Source of the DNA: Caenorhabditis remanei | Taxonomy: Eukaryota; Nematoda; Chromadorea; Rhabditida; Rhabditidae | Direction of reading: 5' to 3' | DNA length: 64,000 nt | NCBI RefSeq assembly: GCF_010183535.1 | Contig: NC_071331.1 | Location: 9,486,001 to 9,550,000, forward strand | In this document: one piece after another, positions 1 to 11,926 of the stretch | How the letters are laid out: every line of letters begins with the position of its first letter | Numbering within the stretch: position 1 is the stretch's first letter | Notes under the pieces: generated by a model | What the model was told of the DNA's origin: nothing | Seen by the model: the letters and a program-made list of their open reading frames with translations, nothing else | The model's database searches: none | Position numbers and translations under genes: made by a program

Positions 1-306
1 TTTCTTTATGCTATGATTCATTGTCTCTAATTTTTTCAAATAAAATCACTAACCTCTCCTAATTTTTTAATCAGCAACCGGAAAATTTTGAAAATGGTAC
101 ATGGCAGTGTGTGGTTTCGAGACCGCTTCGAGAAATTTCCCGATAAATTTTCTCGATACTTTCTCGATACTTTCTCGAGAAATTTATCGAGACGTTTCTC
201 GAGAAAGTATCGAGACTTTTTTGATCACAAAAGTATCGATACTTTCGGCTCTATTGGCAAAGAATGGTCCCAACCGCAAAAAACGGTCCCAACCGCAAAG
301 AATGGT

Positions 307-481
307 CCCTCAAAATTGATACGAAAAACGTTTCACCATTCTCTTAGGCTTAGGTTTCTTAGAAATTGGGAAAAAAATTGACAAATACGATTAATAATCG
401 GTTTTGTCAATTTTTTCACCAATTTCTAAGAAACCTAAGCCTAAGAGAATGGTGAAAAGTTTTTCGTATCAATTTTGAAGG
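307..481. repeat. Nested palindrome inside the foldback element
   Basis: About 80 bp around CTTAGGCTTAGGTTTCTTAG recur as an almost perfect inverted copy, separated by a short AT-rich spacer with AATCGATTATTAATCGG-like symmetry. It is probably a smaller inverted-repeat element inserted in, or amplified with, the larger one. Confidence 0.6.
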
Positions 482-496
482 ACCATTCTTTGCGGT

Positions 497-660
497 AGGG
501 ACCATTCAATTCGGAAACTTGTGTCACCCAAAATTTTGGGACCATTCTTTGCGGTTGGGACCATTCTTTGCGGTAGGGACCATTCAATTCGGAAACTTGT
601 GTCACCCAAAATTTTGGGACCATTCTTTGCGGTTGGGACCATTCTTTGCGGTAGGGACCA
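497..660. repeat. 78-bp tandem repeat, 2 copies
   Basis: The segment with TCGGAAACTTGTGTCACCC followed by GGGACCATTCTTTGCGG recurs with a 78-bp period (511 and 589). The GACCATTCTTTGCGG word also occurs singly and inverted (CCGCAAAGAATGGTC) between 260 and 720. Confidence 0.7.
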
Positions 661-1095
661 TGTAAGTCTTTGGGACCGTTCTTTTATTTTTTGGGACCGT
701 TCTTTGCGGTTGGGACCATTATTTGCCAATAGAGCCATACTTTCTCGATACTTTTCTCGAAAAATATTGGTATCGAGACCCGGAGTTTCGATAATTTCCC
801 GATAAATCAGAGAGTTTTCAGTGTGTTTTGAAACCGGACGGTTAGAAACCGAGCATTTCACAATTGTTCGTTCTTTTGACATTTTGGTACCAATCTGACA
901 ACCAGGGTTCGACCCCCACTCGTGCCAAAACATTTTTCATTATTTTTCTTTGGTTTTTGGTACCAATCTGGTTCTGAAATGGCTTGGAACCAAAAAGCAA
1001 AAAGTAAAATGAAAAAAGTTTTGCCACCGGAGTGTTGGGGACCGATCCCTGGTTGTCAGATTGGTACCAAAAAGTCTGAAACAAAAAACAAAAAA

Positions 1096-1292
1096 GTTTT
1101 GCCACGAGTGGGGGTCGAACCCTGGTTGTCAGATTGGTACCAAAATGTCAAAAACAAAAAACAAAAAAGTTTTGCCACGAGTGGGGGTCGAACCCTGGTT
1201 GTCAGATTGGTACCAAAATGTCAAAAACAAAAAACAAAAAAGTTTTGCCACGAGTGGGGGTCGAACCCTGGTTGTTAGATTGGTACTAAAAA
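1096..1292. repeat. 73-bp tandem repeat with tRNA T-arm-like word
   Basis: GCCACGAGTGGGGGTCGAACC recurs at 1101, 1174 and 1247, a 73-bp period, with an inverted copy near 900-930. On the minus strand each unit reads GGGTTCGACCCCC, which matches an RNA polymerase III B box (GGTTCGANNCC). A complete tRNA fold is not present, so this is a tRNA-derived or convergent motif inside a transposon. Confidence 0.6.
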
Positions 1293-1909
1293 GTCAGAGA
1301 CAAAAATTTGTGAAATGTCCGGTTTCTAAACGTCTGGTTTCAAAACACACTGAAAACTTTTTCACAAAATACAACTTCCCGGGAAAAGTATCGATACGTC
1401 TCGAAAGTATCGAGAAAGTATCGAGAAATCACTCAAAATTTCTCGAGAAAGTATCGATACTTTCGAGACGTCTCGAGAAAGTTTCGAGAAATTTTCGAGA
1501 AATTTTTCCCGGGAAATTTCTCGATAATTTCTCGAAATGGGCTAGTATCGAGAAAATCATATCGATACTTACACACTGAGTACATGCTTAGAGTTATTAG
1601 CTAAACCAAATATAAAACCACTGTCATGTATTGTAAGAAACCGTAATACCTTTATTATCGTACATAAAACATCCAGATCGTCTAAAAGCACGCTGACCAT
1701 TCTGTTAAAACCCTATTTCCAAATTATAACGTGAAAACGTGTTCATCGATAATTATTGCTGGACTTCCTGTTTTTTCTTGTTGCTCCAACGGGCCCAGTT
1801 TATCCCCCCGTCTAAAATTTTGAATGTTGTTCATTTGGAAAAGCAGCAGCTGTATGAAAACCTTTAAATAACATGAGTAATGAATTCAAAAATGTGCGGA
1901 TTCTCTTAT

Positions 1910-1978
1910 CTGTTTCAATCTTTCTATTTGAATCTGCGAAGAAACATTTAAAGTTAGTCTTGAATTACTATAAAATTA
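1910..1978 (+). ncRNA. Candidate 21U-RNA gene
   Basis: Core CTGTTTCA at 1910-1917. TAGT places the first U at 1958, 41 nt after the core; predicted RNA starts UCUUGAAUUA. The matching place in duplication copy B has lost the core. Confidence 0.55.
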
Positions 1979-2270
1979 AGGTAATTCAGTCAAAAAAAGT
2001 AATGATCATAGAATTAGTTGGTTGTCAGTTTCAAGTTTTTCACGAACTGTACTTTAAAACAGCTCCTAGAGATTGCTGCTTCTAAAAGTAATCTGTCAAA
2101 ATTACACTGTATCATTGAACCTTTCTTTTCCTTTTATTCCAAGTATCGGTAATAGACACAAACTGTTTTTTGTAAAACTTTACCTTCTTTTCCCCTCATC
2201 TCACATTCATCTCCACTCCCCCAACATTATTCTCTCAAAGTTTGTTTGAATTTTAGAATTATGTAGTTGC

Positions 2271-2337
2271 CAGTTTCAAATTCTTTCCATTTTCGCGGAA
2301 CTGTAATTCGAAGCAATGCTTCGATTTCTTCATCATC
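2271..2337 (+). ncRNA. Candidate 21U-RNA gene, variant core
   Basis: Core CAGTTTCA at 2271-2278; CAAT puts the start at 2317, 39 nt on. Its duplicate at 25759-25825 keeps core, CAAT and the 39-nt spacing while the 21-nt bodies differ. Confidence 0.5.
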
Positions 2338-2504
2338 TGGCTCTTTCTCTTACACTTTAACGTTGTTTCATAACATTCTACTTCTAGAATTTTCCCAGTT
2401 ACTTTGTATCTTAAGTAGGTTTCTTTATTCTTTCATTCTCTTAGCCATTTCTCAAATCATTTTCTTGTAAATCCATCCTTCCTCAGCTCCACTCCTCCCA
2501 ACAA

Positions 2505-2669
2505 TTTCTTGTAGTTTGACCCCCTCTCATTCCCCGACTCTCTTTCGTTGACTCCTAATGTTTTCCTCCGATTTTCGCGCCTCTTCCCCCTCTTTATACT
2601 ACCAAATGAAATATTAGATGATGAAGGGAAAAACGAGCGGTCTCTACTCAAATAGACACCCACTTTGTG
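2505..2669. other. Highly conserved island between duplication arms
   Basis: This segment is almost identical to 25995-26160, including about 90 bp with no visible difference, while flanking duplicated sequence has drifted clearly more. On the minus strand it has a TATAAAG box followed by purine-rich sequence, and an open frame shared by both copies. It could be a promoter, an exon or a structured RNA; I do not recognise it. Confidence 0.5.
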
Positions 2670-4038
2670 GGGAAAAGTTGTTCTTTTGTGTTCTGTTTAA
2701 ATGCTAGAGGGATCTAACCTTCAGATTTTTCCCACTTTTTTGAACTGTTTGAGACAGCGAATATTTCAGGAATTCTGGTTTTCACTTACTTTAATTAGTC
2801 TGGAAGAATTTTCCAACATTAAAGTTCTAGAATGATGATTAGATCTTGATTCATTTGTAAATTTTACAATTGTTCACCGTTTCAAAAAGTTATCGTCACT
2901 CAACAAAATATCTGACTTGAGTTGTTCCATTGATGGTGGTATCATCAAACTCTAATTTGAATAAACAAACTCAATTTTTGGGAAAAAAATTCTCAAAACT
3001 GATTTTTGGTAGGTTTCAAAGGTTTTTGAATAATATATTTGAGAAAAAATTGATAGTTTAAATCCGGGCCGACCGGACCGAAACGACCCAGGGCAAAACC
3101 AGGTCTGGAATAAAAACATCGTAGTAGATTCATCCAAGGTTAAACGAAATTTGACCATTAGAATAGCGCTTCGTTTATGATGCGGAAAACTGAAATGGAG
3201 TATTGGAAACTGTAATAAATTCTCCGTTTCAATCAATTTATAAGATATTTTTTCTGATAATGGTGTCGAAAACAAACACCGAACACATGAAGTCCGTTAT
3301 ATAAAGACGCAATGAAATGGAAACTTATTGTTTTTTTTTATTAGAAAGGAACCAAGTATCACTTCATGCTATCACTTTTCAGAGAGAATTCAGAACTGTT
3401 GAAAATAATACATTTCCCTCTAAAAATTCTCGGTTGCTTATTAGTTTCATATTTTTAGGTTCGCTCATTTAGATGTTGTGTCTTACCTCAGATTTCATCT
3501 ATTTCTTGTCGAAAAAACACTATTTCAAGTTTTAGAGAATGACCTGCCAAATCATTTATAGCTTTCCGATATTCTGTCAGATATTTTTCTGTTTAAGTTA
3601 GTTTTGAAGTTTTTGGAATTGATACGTTGACCGTTAATCCTTTCCGAGGGTTTTTTTTATCACAACTGTTTAATTTTAATAATGAAATTTCACCAATCTA
3701 ATATTTTCTTCATACACCAGCTAAAGCTGACGCACCTGCGGCGCGTTTAGAGACTCTCTCATTTTATATAAGAACACTCATTCGGCACTCATTATAGTGG
3801 AATATTTAACGATTTTGTAGTAAAACATGTACATTTTTAAATTCATAGAAACAGTTCTATGTGAGCTTTCTTTCTGTTCAAACCCACAATCAAGTTTTAC
3901 AAGTTGAAGTGATTTTTAGTGTATTTTTAGCCAATAATTGATTCAATAACATGCAAAATCTGTTACAAAGGATGATGGCAGCAGAAAACTGAGTAATCTT
4001 GACATTTCTAAGAAATTGGTCTACTTTCCAAGCTTTTA

Positions 4039-4104
4039 CAGTTTCAACGCATTTACATAGAGATGGGATATAGGTAACAACGGTAAGTGATCGGAACTCT
4101 GTGC
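4039..4104 (+). ncRNA. Candidate 21U-RNA gene, variant core
   Basis: Core CAGTTTCA at 4039-4046. CGGT gives a start at 4084, 38 nt downstream. Confidence 0.4.
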
Positions 4105-4406
4105 TACATACATTAAACGAAAAACGCAAAGGAAACAAATCGTGATGCAAAAAATAGTAAGAATTCAGCGACTGGCATAAAAATTTGGAGGATCTGCAGT
4201 TCATTTTTATACTGGTTGCGGGCAAGGTTAGACACTTTGAATCAAACAGTTTAGAGGAACTAGGTGGTTAAAAAAAGGCCAATGAAGGGCATAATTTCCA
4301 ATGAATCAGAAATTTCATGCGTCTATTCGTTTTGTGCTTTGTGAGAAACTGCAAAGAACAGTTAACTCGAATTTAGCGCTTCTGGCAGAAGCTTCGATTC
4401 TCTACT

Positions 4407-4471
4407 CTGTTTCAGTTCATCTTCTTATTGGATAAAAGCGTAGCTCTTGATTCCGATTTCTACATTTACGT
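4407..4471 (+). ncRNA. Candidate 21U-RNA gene, short spacing
   Basis: Exact core CTGTTTCA at 4407-4414. The best YRNT is TGAT with start 4451, 37 nt on, one base shorter than the range shared by the other loci. Confidence 0.4.
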
Positions 4472-5248
4472 GTGTGTTTTTTGGGAGAAACTGCAAAGAA
4501 CCTATGGAAAAACTCGGAAAAAAACTAAAAAGAAATTAGAAAACGTCTGCGGATAGCGGATACTCTTTCGGAAAAGGCGTCGAGGAGAAACAGACAACAA
4601 CAACAGCAAAGAAAACAACAAACTTTAATGCCATTGACTCTTTGTGTTACTACAAATCTCTCTCTCTCTCCCAATCACAACTTGTCAGTGTATCTATTCC
4701 TCTCTTTCCTAGCCACCAAACAACTTAATCCTCCTCTTTATATTCTCTCTTCTCAATCCGAGAGACCTCATTACAATGTCAATCTCGTCTTATGTACATT
4801 ACATTACTCCTTCTCTTTTTATATCTGAAAATGGATGATCTTTCTCTCTTGATTTATATTCCTAAGAGTTTGATCTTGACATGGAAAAATTCTTTGAAGA
4901 AATGTTCACCGCAAATGTGACTGAGATTAGGTCTGTGAAAAAACTTAAATTTTAAAAATTGTTCGAAACATAACTTTTTTGGAAACTTTCCATATTTCGG
5001 TTTGTCTACTTCTAGTGTTTTCTTTTCTGCTTACTTGAATTGTGAAATTCTTCTGTTTCTAAACTTTGATGTTCACGAGTTTATGCACTGAAAATTTGAA
5101 AAAGACGGAAAAAATAGTATTGGTTCATCCCCCAAAATTTTGTTTTTTGAAACAATTCAGTTTCGAGCGTATTGTATCAAGTATTAATTGATCATTACAT
5201 GGGATACTGTTTCAATTATCTGACACGTATGAAGCTGAAACATTTGAT

Positions 5249-5678
5249 GGCTCCGCGACAATTCGCAACTGCGACGATTCGCAACTCACGTAGGTTTCGC
5301 AACTGCGACACTTCGCAACTGCGACATTCCGCAACTACGACATTTCGCAACCACGACGTTTCGCAACCACTGGGCATTTGCATATTTGGGTCAGCTAAAA
5401 ATGTTGAGTGTACCAAAAGGTTTGGGAACATATTTGGAAACAACTAAATAGAAGAAAAAGTTGTCTGACCCATTTTTAGACAAAACTAGGTCAAACTATT
5501 GCTAGTTCAATGGTTGCGAAACGTCGTAGTTGCGAAATGTCGCAGTTGCGAAACGTCGTAGTTGCGGAATGTCGCAGTTGCGAAATGAAAAGTTGCAAAA
5601 TGTCGCAGTTGCGAAACCTACGTGAGTTGCGAAATGTCGCAGTTGCGGAATGTCGCAGTTGCGAATTGTCGCGGAGCC
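5249..5678. mobile_element. hAT-type MITE with TTCGCAACTGCGAC repeats
   Basis: The terminal inverted repeats begin GGCTCCGCGACAATTCGCAA and are flanked by a perfect 8-bp duplication CATTTGAT (5241-5248 and 5679-5686). Both arms are built from many copies of a 15-bp unit, TTCGCAACTGCGACA, direct on the left and inverted on the right, around a unique centre near 5370-5510. It encodes no protein. Confidence 0.85.
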
Positions 5679-6568
5679 CATTTGATAGTCAATACATGAT
5701 TTTCGACAAATCCAAACTCTCAGTTTCTGTTTCCAATGGTCCACATAAAACGTCTAAAAACGTGGAACTTTAGTTTTTGCGGAAAATCAGTTTCGATATA
5801 GTTAAACCACATTTCCAACAACGCATTCAATGTGCACAATGCCTTATTCACCGAAGCTCTGAAAAAAACTGTTAATGAAAAATCGAGAGACGCCTATTCT
5901 CGATCACAAATTCCGAGGATCCATATCTTTCTGAGCTGGTTCCTATAGATAGTTCGTCGATTCAGTTAGTCAAAACAACATTCAATCTACTATGAACTCA
6001 TTCCAAAAATCCAAAATCTCGAATAAAAAAATTCACCGTCCCCTCAATCGATCTTTCCAAAATCCTTGTTTTGAAACTTCTGTTTTATCTGCATCATATA
6101 AATTTTCAGAGCGATGATTAGCTAATCCGATCTGATTCTGCCTTGAGTGAGCAAAATTTCACATTTACCGAAACTCAGTAAAAATTCCGATGAAAAATTC
6201 AGTGACACCTGTCTTGACCGCAGTTTCTGAGCTTGAAACTGTAGGTAGTTCGTCGATTCAGATAGTCAAATCCTCATCCAGCTTACTTTGAACTGATTCC
6301 AAAAACCCAACATCCTGAACACATCCCCCTCCCTTTTTTCTCCATTCTCCCAAAACTTGACCACTCCTTCCTCCCCCTTTTCTTTCCAACAAAAACTACA
6401 CAATGGCATCAAAATATCTTATTTTTGGCTCCTTCCTCTTCTGACTCCGATTGTTCTCTGTCTTCTTCTTTTCTTTTCTCTTGGCTCGGAGGCTCCCTTG
6501 GATACGCTTCCGTGCGTTTTGTTCCTCCCGTTTTCCAGAATTCATTTTACACACTTTGTAGTATATTT

Positions 6569-6635
6569 CAGTTTCAGATTGTTCTGAAATTTTGCACTTT
6601 TCTGATTCTTCTGATATCGCATTTTGCTGCTCTTC
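6569..6635 (+). ncRNA. Candidate 21U-RNA gene, variant core
   Basis: Core CAGTTTCA at 6569-6576; TGAT with start 6615, spacing 39. Confidence 0.42.
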
Positions 6636-7123
6636 TTTAAAAAACGTATTGCAAAAATTGGCTCAGAAAGAGTGAGAAAGAGAGAAAAAATGACACCCGC
6701 AGCAAAAAAGAATTTATTGTTTCCTGATGGATATACGGAGACTTCTCCCAAGAGATCTCATCGCCATTCGAACTTTTCTCTCTTTTTTTGACTTCCCCGT
6801 TCCAAAACGTAATTTTTACCTATTTGTTTGTTCTGTTAAATAGTGGTTTGGCCGTAAACTGAATATGTGAAGCTCTATGTAGACTAATGAATGCATGCAC
6901 TTTTTGACATGTTGCTCATTTTACATCTTTCTAAAATTTTGGTAGTAAATGTAAAAACGGAGCATTCTAAATTTTTCAAATAAGTTATAAAGTAAATCTG
7001 AAAACGTGCATTTTTGATTGTTTTGTCAAAAGCTGGAGAATTAAATCCGACAGATGTTCTCGTAACTGAAAACGAAAACAGAACTAACGCTAAAAGTTCA
7101 TTTAATATCCTATCCAGACAATG

Positions 7124-7189
7124 TATTAAATAATTTGACACCGATTACTATACCTTTCATTGACTGTGAATACCTTCAGCCTGAAACTG
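7124..7189 (-). ncRNA. Candidate 21U-RNA gene, variant core
   Basis: TGAAACTG at 7182-7189 is the CAGTTTCA core on the minus strand; the start base is 7144 (TAAT on the minus strand), spacing 38. Confidence 0.4.
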
Positions 7190-7768
7190 AAGAACTTTAT
7201 ATTTTTAGTTTCTCTTCATCTTACTATCGTAGTTACAGACTCTTATCAGGAGATTTTTATAAACTTGGAATAGGGTTAAACTCCAATTACTTAATCATTC
7301 AATAACTCAATGTCAGAATTATACTGATCATGAAACCGTAAACGTTTTTACTGTGGCAGGTATTTGATGTTAACGAATAGAAGATTGTTTGATATTTCCA
7401 GATCATCAATAGGTTCTGAAAATAACACAAGAAAACAGTTATCTTCCGTTTTAAACAGTAGTTTAACTGAATATAATGTTTTTTTTCTAAAAGTAGTTGT
7501 TTTTCCATTAAAAAGCGAAAGTTTCATCATAACACCGGTTGTATAATTTGAGATCCTTGAAACAGTAGCCGACACCGAAGACACACTGAAAACCATAAAA
7601 CAATAAAGAGCCGTTTGAGCAAATTACCAAAGTTCTAGCAAGGCAGACAGTTTTTCTTCAACCTTTGAATGAAAATGAATACATACATTCGAATCGAAGA
7701 TTCTGTGTGATAAAATTCCCATAACTGAAACCATTTTGAAATAATGATGAAATAATGAAGTTTTTCGA

Positions 7769-7834
7769 AATCTGCTTAATCCGATTCCAGCAAAGCGACA
7801 ACTCTCATATGTTTTTGAAAATGTCTTGAAACTG
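7769..7834 (-). ncRNA. Candidate 21U-RNA gene, variant core
   Basis: Minus-strand core CAGTTTCA at 7827-7834 with start 7789 (TGCT), spacing 38. The paralogous locus at 45962-46028 has the same core and a valid start. Confidence 0.45.
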
Positions 7835-7925
7835 CAAATTTTTGAAGTTTATAGATTTCGGTTATTTTTTCACAAGATCATATTCATCTACTGTTTCACT
7901 TCCAACTTTTACACGATCACTGTTT
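7800..7925. repeat. Paralogue of the 45.5/46.0-kb tandem block
   Basis: The segment from the minus-strand core at 7827 to ACACGATCA aligns with 45515-45620 and 46010-46110. All three contain a C-AAATTTTTGAA-TTT-AGATT-CGGTT backbone and a TACTNTTTCACTTCC word that is an intact CTGTTTCA in two of the three. Confidence 0.65.
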
Positions 7926-7956
7926 TCTCTTCTGTTTTTTTCTTCCCGACATTTTT
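7891..7956 (+). ncRNA. Candidate 21U-RNA gene
   Basis: Core CTGTTTCA at 7891-7898; TGTT with start 7936, spacing 38. The paralogue at 46085 is intact, and the one near 45585 has decayed to CTTTTTCA. Confidence 0.55.
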
Positions 7957-8132
7957 CAGTTCCTCATTGATTTCATATGAGTTTCATGAAAATTTATACT
8001 GTTAACGATGTAATTTTCTCCATTCATAAATTCCAATATCTAGAACATCATCAGAACCCATTTCCAAATAGTACCTCAAAATCCTGGAATTCCAACATTG
8101 AATTTCTCCGTTTGACTGGTAGTTTCCAGATA

Positions 8133-8200
8133 CTGTTTCACACAACTTTTTTGTTTTTCACTTTTTCCACCCAATCCAGTCCACCCAATCCCTTTACGAC
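8133..8200 (+). ncRNA. Candidate 21U-RNA gene
   Basis: Core CTGTTTCA at 8133-8140; CAGT with start 8180, spacing 40; RNA would begin UCCACCCAAU. Confidence 0.58.
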
Positions 8201-9147
8201 AATTGAGCTCAACTCCCTTTTTCATTCCCTTCCATTTCGTCTCCTTATTCTCCTCTCAATGTTGATCTTCTCGAACACCAATATCCTTCCCTTCCTAATT
8301 CATTTCTCCCTCAAAATGATCATCTTGTCCTTCTAAGATACGCCCCATTAAATACGGTATTTGAGTCGTAAGAAGGAGGAGAAGATGATGATTGTCAGTG
8401 TACAAAGTACACATCAGATCATTATTTTCTTCGAACGTCCTTGTCACGTTTGAATAGGAACGCAGTTTTTGTGAGTATAGGGCTAAGATAGTGTGATTGG
8501 ATAATGCCACAGGCCCAAAATATAAGACACAATTGAGAAACTGAAAACAATTAGTCAGTTATATAAATGAACTCGATAAATCAGAATACCGCCATGTTAC
8601 CATAATTTGTGTTTCCTTATTTGTCAGTGAATATATTTTCTATATTTTCATTTTCAAATCACTGTTAATCAATGGTAGAATTGGTGGTTTGGTAGTACAT
8701 GTGAATTTATCTAAAGGATTTTGCAATATAACCGAAACGGTAAATTCCCAGATTTCATTTTCATTCTGAACATACGTCCAGTTTCTGAAAGCGTTCAAGT
8801 TGAGAATATTGGTGATAGTTTGTGAATTTCATGATAGTTCAACAATTGTTTTAAGTAGTTAGTTTTTAGTCAAAATGTGTACTTTTCTGAATGCAATTCA
8901 TTTTTCAATCCATTCCATTCTTAAACTCTACTGTTTCCAAACGCTAGTTTCTTCTCGCTATCATAACGCACAATCAGTGATACCGCCTCATAGTATTATC
9001 GATACTCTTTTATTTTCCGCATAATACTATCACTAATGAATATTATAATTTCAGATAAAACGACACGTCCATATCTCTCATCCCCCAGGATTTTTAGAAT
9101 ACTACCGAAATAGTGAGCTCTACATTTTTCCGCTTTTCTTTTACTAT

Positions 9148-9216
9148 CCGTTTCATTTCAATGCTAAAAGTGTCAGCTTTTTCATCGTTGGCTAATGTCA
9201 TTAATTACGTTTTATA
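9148..9216 (+). ncRNA. Candidate 21U-RNA gene, variant core
   Basis: Core CCGTTTCA at 9148-9155; TAAT with start 9196, spacing 41. Confidence 0.35.
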
Positions 9217-9819
9217 TATTATATTTATCCGTATACTTACTACTCTCTGTTTCATTTTCATGAAAATTTTCAATCTAAAATCACCCCCGGAAAACAGAAA
9301 ATGTTAAATAAAGTAGTGGAAAACTACAATGAAATTACAAAAATTACACTGAAATCGAGCTCCCTCAAATTTCTTTCTGTTTTTACTTAGTGATAATTGT
9401 TAGTAGCTGTATAGCTGTCTGATATGTACACATCTTGAGTTTTATGCTAGTACAAAAATTTCAAACAAGCCAGAAGCAGTGAGTAATGAAAGCTATTTGA
9501 TGACCGAAATGTCTCCAAATAGTCAGAAAAATGAAATTTAATAGTTTTTGAACTATATATCATCTCTTGGGACTAGTTCCATGTTGGAACTTCCAACCAC
9601 GTCTGAAAACTTCTCAAAGTAGTAAAAGTGAGGATTCAAATATTCTCCTAAAGAGCTCACCGCTACACTAAACTATGGAACAAACCACCTCAACCTCCTG
9701 TTTCTACTATTCGTTATATAAATTCTGACTATTGCACTACTCTAATTTTGATTCAATTGTCAGCAAAGGTTTGAAATTCTTCTGAAGTGCCTCCAGGACA
9801 ATCTGCCATAAATAGTTGT

Positions 9820-9886
9820 TCTACGCTAAAAACAGATCGATCAACTACTGATAAGACACAAACCCTAACTGGGATATCTGAAACCG
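9820..9886 (-). ncRNA. Candidate 21U-RNA gene, variant core
   Basis: Minus-strand core CGGTTTCA at 9879-9886; start 9840 (TGAT), spacing 39. Confidence 0.35.
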
Positions 9887-11419
9887 TACGTTATGAAATT
9901 CTGATTTTATGGAGAAGAGGTTTTCAGAAAAAAATTCTCGAAGCACTAAAAGTTATCTCCGGATTTTACAATCTACTAAACTGCAATATTCGAAACTATA
10001 TTTATGTCTGTGTAAGCAATATTATTTCTCGCAAGGAATATTATTTCAAAAAAAATCTGAAACTTTGAAAAGAAGTCTCGGAAACCGCAAGTATTAAAAC
10101 TTTTCATTTCCCGAAGATGTTTCCAAAAAATCTCCAGAAACCCCATCGATTAATTTATTTTCGGTTTCAGAAATCTACTGAATAATAACTTCTCAAACTA
10201 TACTGATCCAGATCCTCTAGTTTCTAATCAAACTTTAGATTAAAACGCGTCACAAGGCGCGCCAGCCGTGACCTCTCTTCTCTAAATTTGTTCAATTCCT
10301 AATCCCTTCTCACTCTCAATCTCCGTCCCATCCCAAAAGCACCATTCTTCTGCTCCAATCATGTTGCTGCTCCGAATCAAAAGAGTCAATATTTGTCATT
10401 TCTTTCCGCCTGTCTACTCATCCTTTTCACCCCTATTTTCAATGTCATTAGGAGTCAATGTGACACACACACAGACCCCCACTAAAAGAAACAATTTCGT
10501 TTCGTATAGTTCTTCTTCTTTTTTATTCAAATCGAAGAAAAACATTATTTTTGTTTGGAAACAAAAATTTGAATATTCCCTTTTTTGTTATGTTTTTTTC
10601 TTTGCTATTGTGAGCGATCACAAGGTTTCTTTTTCTTTCTCTTTTCGATGCTTTTCTGCTTCTTCCCCGTGACTGTACACACATGATGGAAAGCCACGTC
10701 AATTTGAAGAAAATATTTTCTGTTTTTGTCCAGTTTTGATCTCAAGAGTCTAGTTTCATGTGTTTTGATATAGGGAGAGTTCATCAGTAGAGCAAACTTT
10801 CATCAAATCGGATTTCCAATGGAGTGTAGAACTTTTTCTAAACTTGACGATGAGTTGAATTTCAAATTTTTGTATTTTGAATTGCTAAAAAAATCGAATC
10901 CGACAAATCCGTGTTCAGTCCGTTGAAAATCTGAAACGATAATTGTCGTCACACGTCAATATAATTGTTATCAAGGCGAATGCAATTACAGATAACATTT
11001 AACAATTACGGCTTCATGAAGCTGTTAAAAATGTTCCAATAGTCATACATTTCAATAGTGCTAGATTTTTAAGTACTAGATTTGTCCTTTATTGTTACAG
11101 TCATGATAGTTCATGAAGTTCGAAACCATGTGTTTCCATTTTCATCTAGTTAGAATTCTTCGAAAATTGGTCATTTTTTCTTTGAAACTTTATAAGCTCA
11201 AATCTACTGAATCTAAATTTTTTACAGTAGAATATCAAACTTTGGTGAAACGGAACTCCTTAAATTATTTTTATTCTTATTTCTCCCAATTTTTTGTAAC
11301 TTTCAACCGAAAATATGGCTTTTTTTCAATCAATTCAATGTTACCTCTATCAGTACACAACTCCCAGTTCATAATTTATCTACCTTTGTGACTTTTGTGA
11401 AACTTCAATTCATATTCAA

Positions 11420-11486
11420 ATTTTACCCGAAATTCGATGAGCATATTTCTGTTATACAGTGTCGACAAAGCCTGGTCATGAAACAG
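11420..11486 (-). ncRNA. Candidate 21U-RNA gene
   Basis: TGAAACAG at 11479-11486 (minus-strand CTGTTTCA); start 11440 (TGCT), spacing 39. In the duplicate near 46678 the core is changed to ATGTTTCA. Confidence 0.58.
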
Positions 11487-11926
11487 CAGGGAACATTTAC
11501 CTTGTTCTATTCGATTTTAATTCCTATACTATTATTCCACCATCTTTCATGGAATTCAGTTTTTTGTAAAGTTAAAATACTTAGTGATGATTGAACCTTG
11601 AAAAAATATTGTATGTCTCATTTTTACGTTCAACATATCACTTTCTGCAGTTTATTCTGTTTTGTAACTGTTAGATAGCGCTATTACATTACTTGAAACC
11701 ATCATTAGTATGTGAAGTAAATTTTTCTTTTTTAAAATCATTAAAATCATTTTCAATAATCAAGGAAATTTGAGTTTACACTTTCTGTAAGCGCTTTCCT
11801 TGAATACTGAAATAATGAAATAATGAAACGGAATCTTTTCGACCAGGTTGATTATTCTTTTATCCACTAACTCACTCATTTCCTCCTACACGATGTGAAT
11901 CTGATTAAGTTGTAAATGCAACTAGA

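Larger units (their letters stand above)
104..1578. mobile_element. hAT-like foldback element, non-coding
   Basis: The ends are inverted: CAGTGTGTGG on the left and TACACACTG on the right. They are flanked by near-identical 8-bp duplications, GGTACATG (96-103) and AGTACATG (1579-1586), as expected for hAT elements. The arms are full of TCTCGA/TATCGATA motifs in opposite orientations, so the element can fold back on itself. It contains a nested palindrome and two tandem repeats, listed separately. No transposase is visible. The diverged duplicate of this region near 23.2 kb has only about 100 bp of ordinary sequence here, so the element inserted after the duplication. Confidence 0.65.
1581..6240. 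repeat. Segmental duplication 1, copy A
   Basis: This block is colinear with 23240-28160 at variable identity, roughly 75-97 percent by eye. Matching landmarks include 1600-1760 with 23250-23310 and 23585-23660, 2160-2670 with 25500-26160, 3180-3300 with 26310-26430, 3880-4010 with 26960-27070, and 4960-5060 with 27380-27480. Left of the foldback element, bases 1-95 also resemble 23110-23215, so the duplication starts outside the window. Copy A carries the hAT MITE at 5249; copy B carries the Tc-type MITE at 23320 and a 1.5-kb insertion. Confidence 0.75.

Noticed and set aside
5207..9254. Exact cores at 5207 (+), 7558 (-) and 9247 (+) as working 21U genes
   Set aside because: None has YRNT at 38-41 nt; they may be dead or use another start, so they are not listed as genes. 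The core at 33314 (+) fails for the same reason.
10361..10672. 103-codon frame with initial hydrophobic stretch
   Set aside because: Ser/Phe-rich low-complexity frame in pyrimidine-rich DNA without splice structure.
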